From Bacillus_AD sp047238185 (GTDB lineage: Bacteria; Bacillota; Bacilli; Bacillales; DSM-1321), in the NCBI RefSeq assembly GCF_047238185.1, contig NZ_JBDFMI010000001.1, forward strand, positions 62,001 through 126,000: a DNA stretch of 64,000 bases, in the 5' to 3' direction. Position numbers and translations under genes: made by a program. Shown here piece after piece: positions 54,278-62,312 of the stretch (position 1 is its first letter; every line of letters begins with the position of its first letter). The notes beneath the pieces are model-generated. The model saw only the letters and a list, made by a program, of their open reading frames with translations, did no database searches and was not told where the DNA came from.

Positions 54278-54391
54278 ATGCCCAGAATGGATAACAAATA
54301 CTCAAATGCTCTAAAATCACAAGCCATATAGGCCTATTTGTGCGGGGAGAATAACGATCAGAGAATAGCAGTAAGTATGGAATCCGTTTGA
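54278..54391 (+). pseudogene. Remnant of transposase-like ORF
   Basis: MPRMDNKYSNALKSQAI, a stop at codon 18, then AYLCGENNDQRIAVSMESV resembles the HTH start of IS3-type OrfA proteins. GAAGGGGAT precedes the ATG. It ends at a second stop after 37 codons. Similarity is short; the call is tentative. Confidence 0.35.
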
Positions 54392-54435
54392 TCGAGTGCG
54401 AAATGAATCTCGAATTCCTCAAAGGGATTGGAGAT

Positions 54436-54684
54436 TCATTTTAAATCAGTGTTAGAAGACTCTTTATACATAGGTTTATCAAATTCTAATTCAGAAGCTA
54501 TTGAAACAGCAGTTCTTTTATTTGGTGGTAAATGACATTCTTCTGTAATGTCTAGTCTCTTTAAAACTGCCCATTGAGAATTAGGTAAATCGTAATTCTG
54601 TAATTCCTTATTTAGCTTATTTTTTTAATCCTTTGAAACCTTTGCTAGTAAAAATTCTAGTTTCCCCAAGCTATTTGTTCCCAA
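54436..54684 (-). pseudogene. MarR-family regulator remnant
   Basis: From TTG 54684, LGKLEFLLAKVSKD, an in-frame stop, then KNKLNKELQNYDLPNSQW, AVLKRLDITEECHLPP and KRTAVSIASELEFDKP follow the N-terminal half of a MarR protein (helix 1-3 and recognition region). After FDKP the similarity ends and random sequence with a stop follows, next to the IS remnant. The C-terminal half is missing. Confidence 0.65.
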
Positions 54685-54745
54685 AGAGTGCCCTTCAACT
54701 AATATTACGGAATAAGTTATGGTTATAACACTGGGCAGGCAAGGT

Positions 54746-55213
54746 TTATTTAATGACAGGCACGGGAGAAAAAGCAGCCCAGTCCTGAATGAATGTCTGC
54801 TGGCATGGATTGATGCCACTCGGCAAATGGTCTCTGTGGAAGAATTGGTGGCCGATTGTTTCTGTATCATCCTGTTTTAGGTTGCCTGTATAGGACGATG
54901 ACATGAAAATGATTTGTACACTGTATACTTTGTCTCCATTCGGGTAAGTCGCAAAGCAATTATCTCCGGAATAAAGGCCGAAAAGGGACAAGTCATGAAT
55001 GTTCAGCCCTGTTTCTTCACGAACCTCCCGGATGGCGCATTCTTCGAAGGTTTCACCGATTTCCATGACTCCGCCTGGAATACCCCAGTTGGTAAGATCT
55101 TTTCGGTGCTGAAGCAGAATATGTCCATCCTTGTCTGTAATAATGATGCCGCATCCGACTGTCAGGAGCGTGTCATGCCCGATATGCTGTCTCATTTGTT
55201 GAATATAATTCAT
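54746..55213 (-). CDS. Nudix hydrolase
   Basis: A 155-residue Nudix protein with the full box GGVMEIGETFEECAIREV then REETGL. The rest (CGIIITDKDGHILLQHRKD, HQFFHRDHLPSGI) fits NTP or ADP-ribose-type pyrophosphatases common in bacilli. ATG 55213 follows GGAGG. Substrate unknown. Confidence 0.92.
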   Translation of the reverse strand: MNYIQQMRQHIGHDTLLTVGCGIIITDKDGHILLQHRKDLTNWGIPGGVMEIGETFEECAIREVREETGLNIHDLSLFGLYSGDNCFATYPNGDKVYSVQIIFMSSSYTGNLKQDDTETIGHQFFHRDHLPSGINPCQQTFIQDWAAFSPVPVIK

Positions 55214-55396
55214 CTGCCGTTAACCTCCTATTTATGTTCTTCAAGAAAATTCGACATAAGATCCGTTTATCCCTTTATTGACAATTGCATTATGATGAAG
55301 TTGATTAATAAATGGAAAAATTGGCATAACAATGCTATGCTTAACGCAAGTTTACATATAGGATTACCCACAACTTATGAGAAGGAGAGATAGCAT

Positions 55397-56374
55397 ATGA
55401 AACAAAAGGTAATCGTTTACAAACGAGTGCCACAGGAAGTATTGGACTTGTTCAGCAATCATTACGAGATTATTTATTTTGAACGATTGGATGAGAGCAA
55501 TGAGGAAGAATTCCGGCAACAGTTGAAGGATGCCGATGCGTTGCTTGGTGCAGATTTGAAAGTAGATGGCGATTTGCTTGGGCATGCCCCGAAACTGAAG
55601 GTGGTCAGCAATATTTCGGTGGGATATGATAACCTTAATCTTACTGAAATGACAAAAAGGGGCGTTATGGCTACAAATACGCCTGATGTTTTAAATAATA
55701 CGACGGCAGATACGATATTTGGGCTATTATTGATGGCTGGGCGCCGTTTCACTGAACTGGATCAATACGTGAAGACTGGGCAATGGACAGGACCTATTGA
55801 GGAAGAATTATTCGGATTGGATGTCCACCATAAAGTACTCGGGATAATTGGAATGGGCGGCATAGGCAGCGCCATTGCAAAAAGGGCGCATATGGGCTTT
55901 GACATGGACATTTTGTATCATAACCGTTCGCACAACGATGAAGCCGAGCGCCTGTATGATGCTACTTATTGTGAATTGGACGAACTGCTTGAAAAGTCGG
56001 ATTATGTTTGTCTGATGACGCCGCTTACTCCTCAGACAGAGAATATGATCGGTGCTAGGGAATTTAAGCTGATGAAGCCGTCTGCCGTTTTTGTCAATGG
56101 ATCAAGAGGAAAGACGATTGATGAGCAGGCGTTAATCGAGGCTTTGGATAAAAAAGAGATTGCCGGAGCTGGATTGGATGTATTCCAACAGGAGCCGGTC
56201 GATTCTGGGAATCCTTTACTAAGCATGAAAAATGTCGTTACCCTTCCGCATATCGGTTCAGCTACAGCAGAAACGCGCACCGCTATGGGGAAAATGGCAG
56301 CAGAAAGCGTCATAGCTGCGTTGGAGGGCAAATGTCCACCGCGTTTATTGAATGAAGAAGCGTATAAAGGATAA
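55397..56374 (+). CDS. D-2-hydroxyacid dehydrogenase (glyoxylate/hydroxypyruvate reductase type)
   Basis: A 325-residue NAD(P)-dependent enzyme: NAD motif GIIGMGGIGSAIAKR (about 148-162), catalytic Arg in FVNGSRGKTID, Glu in FQQEPVDSGN and His in LPHIGSATAET. It reduces glyoxylate, hydroxypyruvate or gluconate-derived 2-keto acids, as the YvcT/GhrB group does. GAAGGAGAG precedes the ATG. Confidence 0.92.
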   Translation: MKQKVIVYKRVPQEVLDLFSNHYEIIYFERLDESNEEEFRQQLKDADALLGADLKVDGDLLGHAPKLKVVSNISVGYDNLNLTEMTKRGVMATNTPDVLNNTTADTIFGLLLMAGRRFTELDQYVKTGQWTGPIEEELFGLDVHHKVLGIIGMGGIGSAIAKRAHMGFDMDILYHNRSHNDEAERLYDATYCELDELLEKSDYVCLMTPLTPQTENMIGAREFKLMKPSAVFVNGSRGKTIDEQALIEALDKKEIAGAGLDVFQQEPVDSGNPLLSMKNVVTLPHIGSATAETRTAMGKMAAESVIAALEGKCPPRLLNEEAYKG

Positions 56375-56379
56375 AAAAA

Positions 56380-56410
56380 GATGGCCCTAGAATATGGGGC
56401 CATCTTTTTT
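56380..56410. terminator. Bidirectional terminator
   Basis: GATGGCCC / GGGCCATC with T6 on + and A7 before on -, between the dehydrogenase (+) and asnB (-). Confidence 0.85.
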
Positions 56411-56478
56411 ATTTTAGTGTGTCTGCTTTTACTGAAGGTATCACTATGTCCGATCCGGCATGCGATGTGTAAGAAAAT

Positions 56479-58362
56479 TTATTTTACCGTTACTGGCTCT
56501 TGGATATATTGTGATTCAAAATTGTAGATTTTTTCTACATAGATTTGATGCCAGATCATGTAGACAAGGATTGTCCAGATCTTTCGGCTGTTATCGCGCT
56601 TGTTCGCACAATGTTCTTCCAGCAGGCGAAGCACTTCTTGTTTGTTGAAAATATCATCTGTTTGGCTCGTTTTGATAATATTGACAGCCCAATCGTGCAT
56701 TTCAGCTTTCAACCAGTGGCGGATTGGAACAGGGAAACCAAGTTTCTTTCTGTTAAGTACGTGATCAGGCACAATGCCTTCAGCCGCTTTACGCAATATA
56801 TATTTGGTTGTATTGTTTGCGATTTTTTCTTTTGTATGAATTTTGGACGCCACGTTGAAAACTTCTTTGTCCAAGAAAGGAACACGAAGTTCAAGCGAAT
56901 TGGCCATTGTCATTTTATCGGCTTTTACAAGGATATCGCCACGAAGCCAAGTATGGATATCAAGGTGCTGCATTTTTGTGACGGCATCATACCCTTTTGA
57001 TTCATTATAGATGGGTGCTGTCACTGTTTGATAACCCAAGTTAGGCATATAGTTCTTAAGCAATGCTTTCTTTTCTTTTTCTTCGAACATTTTGGCGTTG
57101 CCGATATAGCGCTCCTCTAGTGGAGTAACACCGCGTTCGATGAAGCTTTTTCCTTTGACTCCATCAGGAAGCATATGGCTGAATGCTTTCAATGTATTCT
57201 TGACCGGGCCAGGAATTTTATTGAACATGCTTAACGATTCAGGCTCACGGTAAATGTTATATCCGCCGAACAGCTCATCCGCACCTTCACCTGAAAGCAC
57301 AACGGTTACTTGTTTTCTTGCTTCTCGGGCAACGAAGTACAATGGAATGGCAGCAGGGTCGGCCAATGGATCGTCCATATGCCAGATGATCTTAGGTAGT
57401 TCCTTCATATATTCTTCCGGAGAGATGACATAGGAAATGTTTTCTAAACCAAGTGCATCGGCTGTCTCCTTGGCTACGTTAATTTCACTGAAGCCGTCTC
57501 TCTCAAATCCGACTGAGAACGTTTTTAATTTCGGGTTTACTTGTTTTGCAAGGGAAACAATAATGCTCGAATCGATTCCGCCTGATAGGAAGGATCCAAC
57601 TGGCACATCACTGCGCATATGCATGTTGACTGAATCCATCAAGACATTCTGAATTTCTGTAATCAATTTGGATTCAGATGTGTTTTGAATATGGAAATCC
57701 GGTTTCCAATAGGTGTTGATTTCCATTTTTTCGCCGGGCTTTTTAGTGAAATAATGGCCAGGAGGCAATTTTTTAATGCCGACATTCATTGTGTCCGGTT
57801 CCGGAACGAATTGGAAGCTTAAGTAGTGCTGCAATGATTTATAATCAACGTCGCCTTCCATGGCAAGCATGATACTTTTCTTTTCGGAAGCAAAATACGT
57901 TTCACCATCGTTTTCAGCATAAAAGAACGGCTTGATGCCGAATGGGTCCCTTGCTCCGAATAATGATTTTTCTTGTTTATCCCAGATCATAAATGCGAAC
58001 ATGCCGCGCAATTTTTTCACTGCTTCTTCTTTCATGTCGCTGAAAAGGGCAATAATGACTTCTGTATCTGATTCAGTGGCAAACTCATATCCTTTTGCCT
58101 GAAGTTCTTCTTTCAGTTCAACGTAGTTATAAATTTCGCCATTGAAAATAATCCAGTATCGTTCATTTTCATATGAAAGAGGCTGATGCCCGCTTTCCAA
58201 TCCAATGATGCTTAATCGTCTGAATCCAAAGCTAATATGATCATCAAAGAAAAAACCGTCATCATCAGGGCCTCTGTGGGTAATAATGGCGTTCATATCT
58301 TTTAATGTATTTTCGATATTAGGGTTCTTATCATTATGAATACATCCTACAAATCCACACAC
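56479..58362 (-). CDS. asnB: Asparagine synthase, glutamine-hydrolysing
   Basis: A 627-residue enzyme: N-terminal Ntn glutaminase with Cys2 and THRGPDDDG, RLSIIGLESGHQPL, NGEIYNY; C-terminal synthetase with SFLSGGIDSS PP-loop and SGEGADELFGGY. Length and segments match B. subtilis AsnB closely. It makes asparagine from aspartate, glutamine and ATP. A perfect 20-bp palindrome lies about 40 nt upstream of its start. Confidence 0.95.
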   Translation of the reverse strand: MCGFVGCIHNDKNPNIENTLKDMNAIITHRGPDDDGFFFDDHISFGFRRLSIIGLESGHQPLSYENERYWIIFNGEIYNYVELKEELQAKGYEFATESDTEVIIALFSDMKEEAVKKLRGMFAFMIWDKQEKSLFGARDPFGIKPFFYAENDGETYFASEKKSIMLAMEGDVDYKSLQHYLSFQFVPEPDTMNVGIKKLPPGHYFTKKPGEKMEINTYWKPDFHIQNTSESKLITEIQNVLMDSVNMHMRSDVPVGSFLSGGIDSSIIVSLAKQVNPKLKTFSVGFERDGFSEINVAKETADALGLENISYVISPEEYMKELPKIIWHMDDPLADPAAIPLYFVAREARKQVTVVLSGEGADELFGGYNIYREPESLSMFNKIPGPVKNTLKAFSHMLPDGVKGKSFIERGVTPLEERYIGNAKMFEEKEKKALLKNYMPNLGYQTVTAPIYNESKGYDAVTKMQHLDIHTWLRGDILVKADKMTMANSLELRVPFLDKEVFNVASKIHTKEKIANNTTKYILRKAAEGIVPDHVLNRKKLGFPVPIRHWLKAEMHDWAVNIIKTSQTDDIFNKQEVLRLLEEHCANKRDNSRKIWTILVYMIWHQIYVEKIYNFESQYIQEPVTVK

Positions 58363-58400
58363 GGAATACCACCAACCTAGTTGTTTTTCGTTTTATTTAT

Positions 58401-58420
58401 TTCCCTTTTATAAAAGGGAA
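58401..58420 (-). promoter_or_regulatory. Perfect 20-bp palindrome in the asnB promoter region
   Basis: TTCCCTTTTATAAAAGGGAA. On the minus strand a weak -35 TTATGA, 17 bp and TTATAA inside the palindrome would place the -10 within it, about 40 nt upstream of asnB. It is a good candidate for a repressor operator or an RNA hairpin. Confidence 0.55.
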
Positions 58421-58702
58421 GTTCATTAGTTCATAAACCAATATTTAATTTTACCACATAATCATGGAAAAGCCTTCATTCAATTTAGTTTTTGGCGAAC
58501 AATAGTAAATATACATGCCATTAGAAAAATATAACAAATATTGAGACCTAATGGTAGAGCTTTTAGCTGATATAGGGATAAATGAACACAAAAAAAGCTG
58601 CGGACGGCGGGGCTTCATTCTTATACTGTTCCTGTTGAAAACTGGCGATAGCGGGGAAAAGCAAACGCATATAGTTGGCAAAATTCCTTTATTACATAAA
58701 AA

Positions 58703-58730
58703 GAGATCGAGCTTGCTTTGACTCGATCTC
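58703..58730 (-). terminator. Terminator of the ccdA-like gene
   Basis: GAGATCGAG / CTCGATCTC with a 10-nt loop, then T-rich sequence on the minus strand. Confidence 0.75.
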
Positions 58731-58739
58731 ATTCACCGA

Positions 58740-59444
58740 CTAAAAGGTGCCAGTTGCAAATAATGAATGTGTATTTAGAATATGGCCGGAAAAAATGAGG
58801 AAACCCAGCAATACGAGCATCATTCCTGTCACAAATGTGACTTTCCCCAAATGGCGATTCATGAAGCGGAGGTTGTTCAAAGAACGAGAAAGGCCAGTTG
58901 AAAAGAGTATAAAGGGAATAGCGACACCGGCTGAAAAACATAATTCAAGAAGAAGGCCCGTAAACCATGACGAGGATGCGATTGATAGCAAAAGGATGCT
59001 AATAGACAGCAGCCCGATTCCGGGAGTCCAACTGATCGAATAAAGAATGCCTGAAATGAAACTGGACATGCCGCTTTTTTTATCGGGGCCTATCAAATGC
59101 TTCCGACCTCTCATAAAAATCCTTACATTCAGTAGGCCGGTCAAAAGAAACCCGAAAATGATCAGTGCAAGACCTGCGAGTTTCAAAAGAAAATGTTCTT
59201 CGTCTGAAAGGTAGGTTCCTGCCCAACCGCCAATGGAGCCAATTAAAGATAAACAAAGTACATAGCCTGCCATGAACAGGACTGTGTGATATGCGAGGGG
59301 AGCAGCCTCTGTTTCTAGTTTTGCTTGTTTTATCTGTTTGCCTGTTAATTGGGACATATATGTTGGCACCAACGGAAAAATGCAAGTCGAAAAAAAGAGT
59401 GCGATACCCGCAGCAAAAACGATGAGATATTCTATATAAAACAT
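58740..59444 (-). CDS. CcdA-family membrane protein with one redox Cys missing
   Basis: A 234-residue protein with six TM segments of the CcdA/DsbD-beta family, which transfers reducing power across the membrane for cytochrome c maturation. The first redox Cys is present (STCIFPLVPTY, Cys21). The second, normally TPCIGP, reads SWTPGIGLL with Gly142. A Cys elsewhere (LELCFS) is not at an equivalent site. Disulfide exchange by the usual route is therefore doubtful. Start ATG 59444. Confidence 0.85.
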   Translation of the reverse strand: MFYIEYLIVFAAGIALFFSTCIFPLVPTYMSQLTGKQIKQAKLETEAAPLAYHTVLFMAGYVLCLSLIGSIGGWAGTYLSDEEHFLLKLAGLALIIFGFLLTGLLNVRIFMRGRKHLIGPDKKSGMSSFISGILYSISWTPGIGLLSISILLLSIASSSWFTGLLLELCFSAGVAIPFILFSTGLSRSLNNLRFMNRHLGKVTFVTGMMLVLLGFLIFSGHILNTHSLFATGTF

Positions 59445-59571
59445 ATGCTGATCCTACTTTCCATAAGATGGACAATGGTTCTTCACAGCTAAGAAGCGGG
59501 AATAAGCCATTTACTACTAAGATTAGTTTATAATAATCATCCCGAAACTGTAAGCAAAACGATTGGGGCTT

Positions 59572-59985
59572 TTAGTCCAATGATTTCACTAAATAGTATT
59601 GTTTAAATCCTCTTGGAAAGTCTTCGACAATCCCGACGACAGAATATCCTAAACACTGATAAAAACCAGGGGCCTGAAAGCTGAAAGAATCCAATTGAAT
59701 AAACCGGCAGTTACGTTTACTAGCTTCTTTTTCAATTTTCCTCACTAACATCTTTCCGTATCCCTGCTGCCTTCTGGATGGTTCAACCCATAAAAAATCG
59801 ATGTGCAATTGATACCAAAATACCCGTAATTCCGGCAACTGTCATGCCATTTTCATCCTGGATCGTATAGCAAAGCTTTCTGACAGGGTGCTTCCTATCT
59901 TCCGGCAGGGCGGATAGATTATATTCAATGACCTTCTTTTGATAAAATCAGCGTCTTCTATTGTTCCATTTAGAATCATTTCCAT
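59572..59985 (-). pseudogene. GNAT acetyltransferase with two frameshifts
   Basis: From ATG 59985 (behind AAGGAG) MEMILNGTIEDADFIK reads into a first frameshift near 59940; KVIEYNLSALPEDRKHPV continues in the next frame to a second shift near 59830, after which VEPSRRQQGYGKMLVRKIE (the acetyl-CoA loop) and CLGYSVVGIVEDFP complete a normal GNAT. All parts of one gene are present in order, so it is recent decay or sequence error. Confidence 0.7.
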
Positions 59986-60023
59986 GCCCATGGCTCCTTC
60001 TTTAATAGATTGATTACATTATA

Positions 60024-60053
60024 AAAAGTAGATTGTTAAATATTCCTACTTTT
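60024..60053. other. Inverted repeat upstream of the LCP gene
   Basis: AAAAGTAG / CTACTTTT with a 14-nt gap, 53 nt before the LCP start. It may be an operator; nothing further supports it. Confidence 0.3.
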
Positions 60054-60105
60054 GGTACATTTATATTAGCATTTATTGGCAAACGTTTCTGACAGGAGAA
60101 TGTAA

Positions 60106-61053
60106 ATGAACAGAATTGATAAACGAAGACGCAAACGAAATAAGAAAATTATCCTATCTCTTATCGTTATTTTTTTGATGTTGATTGTGCTTCCTACCTC
60201 TTATTTCGCTTATGACTACTTCAAAAGTTATAACGCGGCAGTAAAAGAGGCCCCTAAGCCAGCTAAAAAAACTGTTTTCAAGGGAAAGCCCGCTCAAAAA
60301 GATGAAAAAGTGAAAATCCTCTTGATCGGGGTCGATACAAGAGTAGAAGGAGAAGCATCCAACTCGGATACGATGATGGTTGCCCAATATGATACAAAAA
60401 CAAAAAGTGCTAAAATTGCTTCATTAATGCGCGATCTATATGTCGATATCCCGGGAAAACAGAAAAAATATAAGCTGAATGCGGCTTATATGATGGGCGG
60501 AGGAAAAGATGGAGCTGAGTTGCTTAGACAAACAATCCAGCAAAATTTCGGAATAGATGTAAACGAATATGCCATCATTGATTTCAAGGGCTTCAGCAAA
60601 GCAATTGATCAGGCCTTCCCGGATGGAATAGAAATAAACGTTGAGCATAGAATGTCAAAAGGAATAGGCATGACGCTGAAACCGGGGCTGCAGAGATTGC
60701 ACGGCAAAGAATTGCTTGCCTACTCGCGTTTCCGTAAAGACAGCCAAAATGACTTTGGAAGAGTGAAACGCCAGCAGGAAGTAATAGAAGCAATCACCAA
60801 GGAAATGTCCAGTTTTGCCGGAGCGACAAAACTTCCGGGGATGGTTGGAACCATTCAGCCTTATATCGAAACATCCATTGAACCAACCCGTGTTATTTCC
60901 TTGATGACATCCTATATGATGGGTGACCATCAACTGGAGAAGCTGACTATTCCTCTAGCAGATAGCTATGAAGGCGTAAGGATAGATAAGCAAGATGTCC
61001 TTCAATTTGATGAAGAAAAGAACAGAGAAGCTTTACAACAGTTTTTTGAATAA
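60106..61053 (+). CDS. LytR-CpsA-Psr (LCP) family wall-polymer ligase
   Basis: A 315-residue protein: basic N-terminus, one TM (about 14-34) and an extracellular LCP domain (about 68-310) with LLIGVDTRVEGEASNSDTMM, SLMRDLYVDIPG, and YSRFRKDSQNDFGRVKRQQE. LCP enzymes attach teichoic acid or other polymers to peptidoglycan (TagT/U/V group). ACAGGAG precedes the ATG. Confidence 0.92.
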   Translation: MNRIDKRRRKRNKKIILSLIVIFLMLIVLPTSYFAYDYFKSYNAAVKEAPKPAKKTVFKGKPAQKDEKVKILLIGVDTRVEGEASNSDTMMVAQYDTKTKSAKIASLMRDLYVDIPGKQKKYKLNAAYMMGGGKDGAELLRQTIQQNFGIDVNEYAIIDFKGFSKAIDQAFPDGIEINVEHRMSKGIGMTLKPGLQRLHGKELLAYSRFRKDSQNDFGRVKRQQEVIEAITKEMSSFAGATKLPGMVGTIQPYIETSIEPTRVISLMTSYMMGDHQLEKLTIPLADSYEGVRIDKQDVLQFDEEKNREALQQFFE

Positions 61054-61056
61054 ATA

Positions 61057-61094
61057 AAATCCCCGATCCATTTCGGCAATGGATCGGGGATTTT
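61057..61094. terminator. Bidirectional terminator
   Basis: AAAATCCCCGATCCATT / AATGGATCGGGGATTTT with loop TCGGC, shared by the LCP gene (+) and yerO (-). Confidence 0.9.
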
Positions 61095-61109
61095 ATATTT
61101 CAACTGGAA

Positions 61110-61967
61110 TTATAAATGGAAAAATTGCTTTAGCATGGATTGTAAATCCTGCAGCATGTTATCTTTTTGAAGATTGGCCACCATTCCTTGGATAACCGGA
61201 ATCCTTGGCAATGGACGCCGTAATTCTTCCTCCAGAACATCCAGTGTGACAAAGGCATTATCGTTTTCCTTATGTTGGCTTTTGGATTGGCTAACCAATT
61301 GCTGAATATCCTCTAGTTGAACAGCCAAATTTGGAAATGGACATTGGAATAAATGCTGTATGTCTGACTCTTTAATAGAAATAAGTTCATGATCCTGATC
61401 AAAACCTTCTGCCAAACTGTCGCATCTTTTCAGTATAAATTGCGCCAGGTTGTACAGGTCAAGTTCCACGATATCCCTCATCACTAATTCCAGATAGGAT
61501 TGGGCTAAGCCCTGCACGAGCAGCGTCATGGACCAAATATTGCTGTCCAATTTCGATCCATATACATCAGAAAGCGTTTTTTGAAGGGTGTATAGAACTT
61601 CAGCGCGGATTTTACCGATTAATTCCCCAATTTCCTTATTGAAAGGAATAGCGCTTTCTCTTGTGAACATAATAAGGAACTCTTTTGAATCCAAAAAGCT
61701 TTTATATTGGGTGACCATTTGCTCCACAAACAGTTCGCGAGGGGTAAGGTCTAACTTCTCCAAGCTTGTGACTTCTTCGTGGAACGTTTCATAATGGTGC
61801 AGAAAAATGCGATATAAGAGATTTTCTTTCGATTTATAATATAGGTAGAATGATCCTTTACTGATTTCTGCTTCTGTTGCGATTTCTTGAATGGAAGTAG
61901 AGGAAAATCCTTTTTTTGAAAATAATTTCATGGCTACATCCATAATCAGCTTTTCTTTATTTTTCAT
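61110..61967 (-). CDS. yerO: TetR-family repressor, YerO-like
   Basis: A 285-residue TetR-type regulator: N-terminal HTH (about 5-50; IQEIATEAEISKGSFYLYYK) and a large helical ligand-binding domain. Size, divergent position and partner match B. subtilis YerO, next to the RND gene swrC (yerP). Two copies of ATGACTGGTCA in the intergenic region, one between -35 and -10 of swrC, are its likely operators. Confidence 0.9.
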   Translation of the reverse strand: MKNKEKLIMDVAMKLFSKKGFSSTSIQEIATEAEISKGSFYLYYKSKENLLYRIFLHHYETFHEEVTSLEKLDLTPRELFVEQMVTQYKSFLDSKEFLIMFTRESAIPFNKEIGELIGKIRAEVLYTLQKTLSDVYGSKLDSNIWSMTLLVQGLAQSYLELVMRDIVELDLYNLAQFILKRCDSLAEGFDQDHELISIKESDIQHLFQCPFPNLAVQLEDIQQLVSQSKSQHKENDNAFVTLDVLEEELRRPLPRIPVIQGMVANLQKDNMLQDLQSMLKQFFHL

Positions 61968-62016
61968 TCCTTCAGCTCCAATGAAAATAGAATAGTTCAG
62001 TTTGGATTGTATATAA

Positions 62017-62032
62017 ATGACTGGTCAGTCAT
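62017..62032. promoter_or_regulatory. YerO operator, copy 1
   Basis: ATGACTGGTCAGTCAT, arms ATGACTG and CAGTCAT around GT, about 50 nt upstream of yerO. It is the best match to a TetR operator and suits autorepression. Confidence 0.7.
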
Positions 62033-62233
62033 AAGAATAGCTATATACGGTTACCGGTTTGGATAATCTATCGGCAGGAAGTTGGCAAATTATCCAATCA
62101 TCCCAATAATAGGTCGTATATCTTTATTATAGCAAGCTTTTCCTAAAAACACAGCAGAAGATCGCCCTTTTAGGGAATTCATGGGTATTGTGTGAAATAT
62201 TTAGAAAAGATAGTGTAATTCGACTCTTTTTGA

Positions 62234-62262
62234 TTGACGATGAATGACTGGTCACTTAACAT
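62234..62262 (+). promoter_or_regulatory. swrC promoter with YerO operator copy 2
   Basis: TTGACG, 17 bp, TAACAT, 51 nt before swrC. The spacer holds ATGACTGGTCACTTA, sharing its first 11 bases with the copy at 62017. A repressor here would block RNA polymerase directly. Confidence 0.7.
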
Positions 62263-62312
62263 TAATAGTAATTCTGGCTTAAAAGCCAATTTTGAAATTA
62301 AAGGGTGTTGAA

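Larger units (their letters stand above)
58363..58739. other. Gap between asnB and ccdA-like genes
   Basis: A 377 nt gap: the palindrome at 58401-58420, AT-rich sequence and the ccdA terminator. No T-box sequence is evident. Confidence 0.5.
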
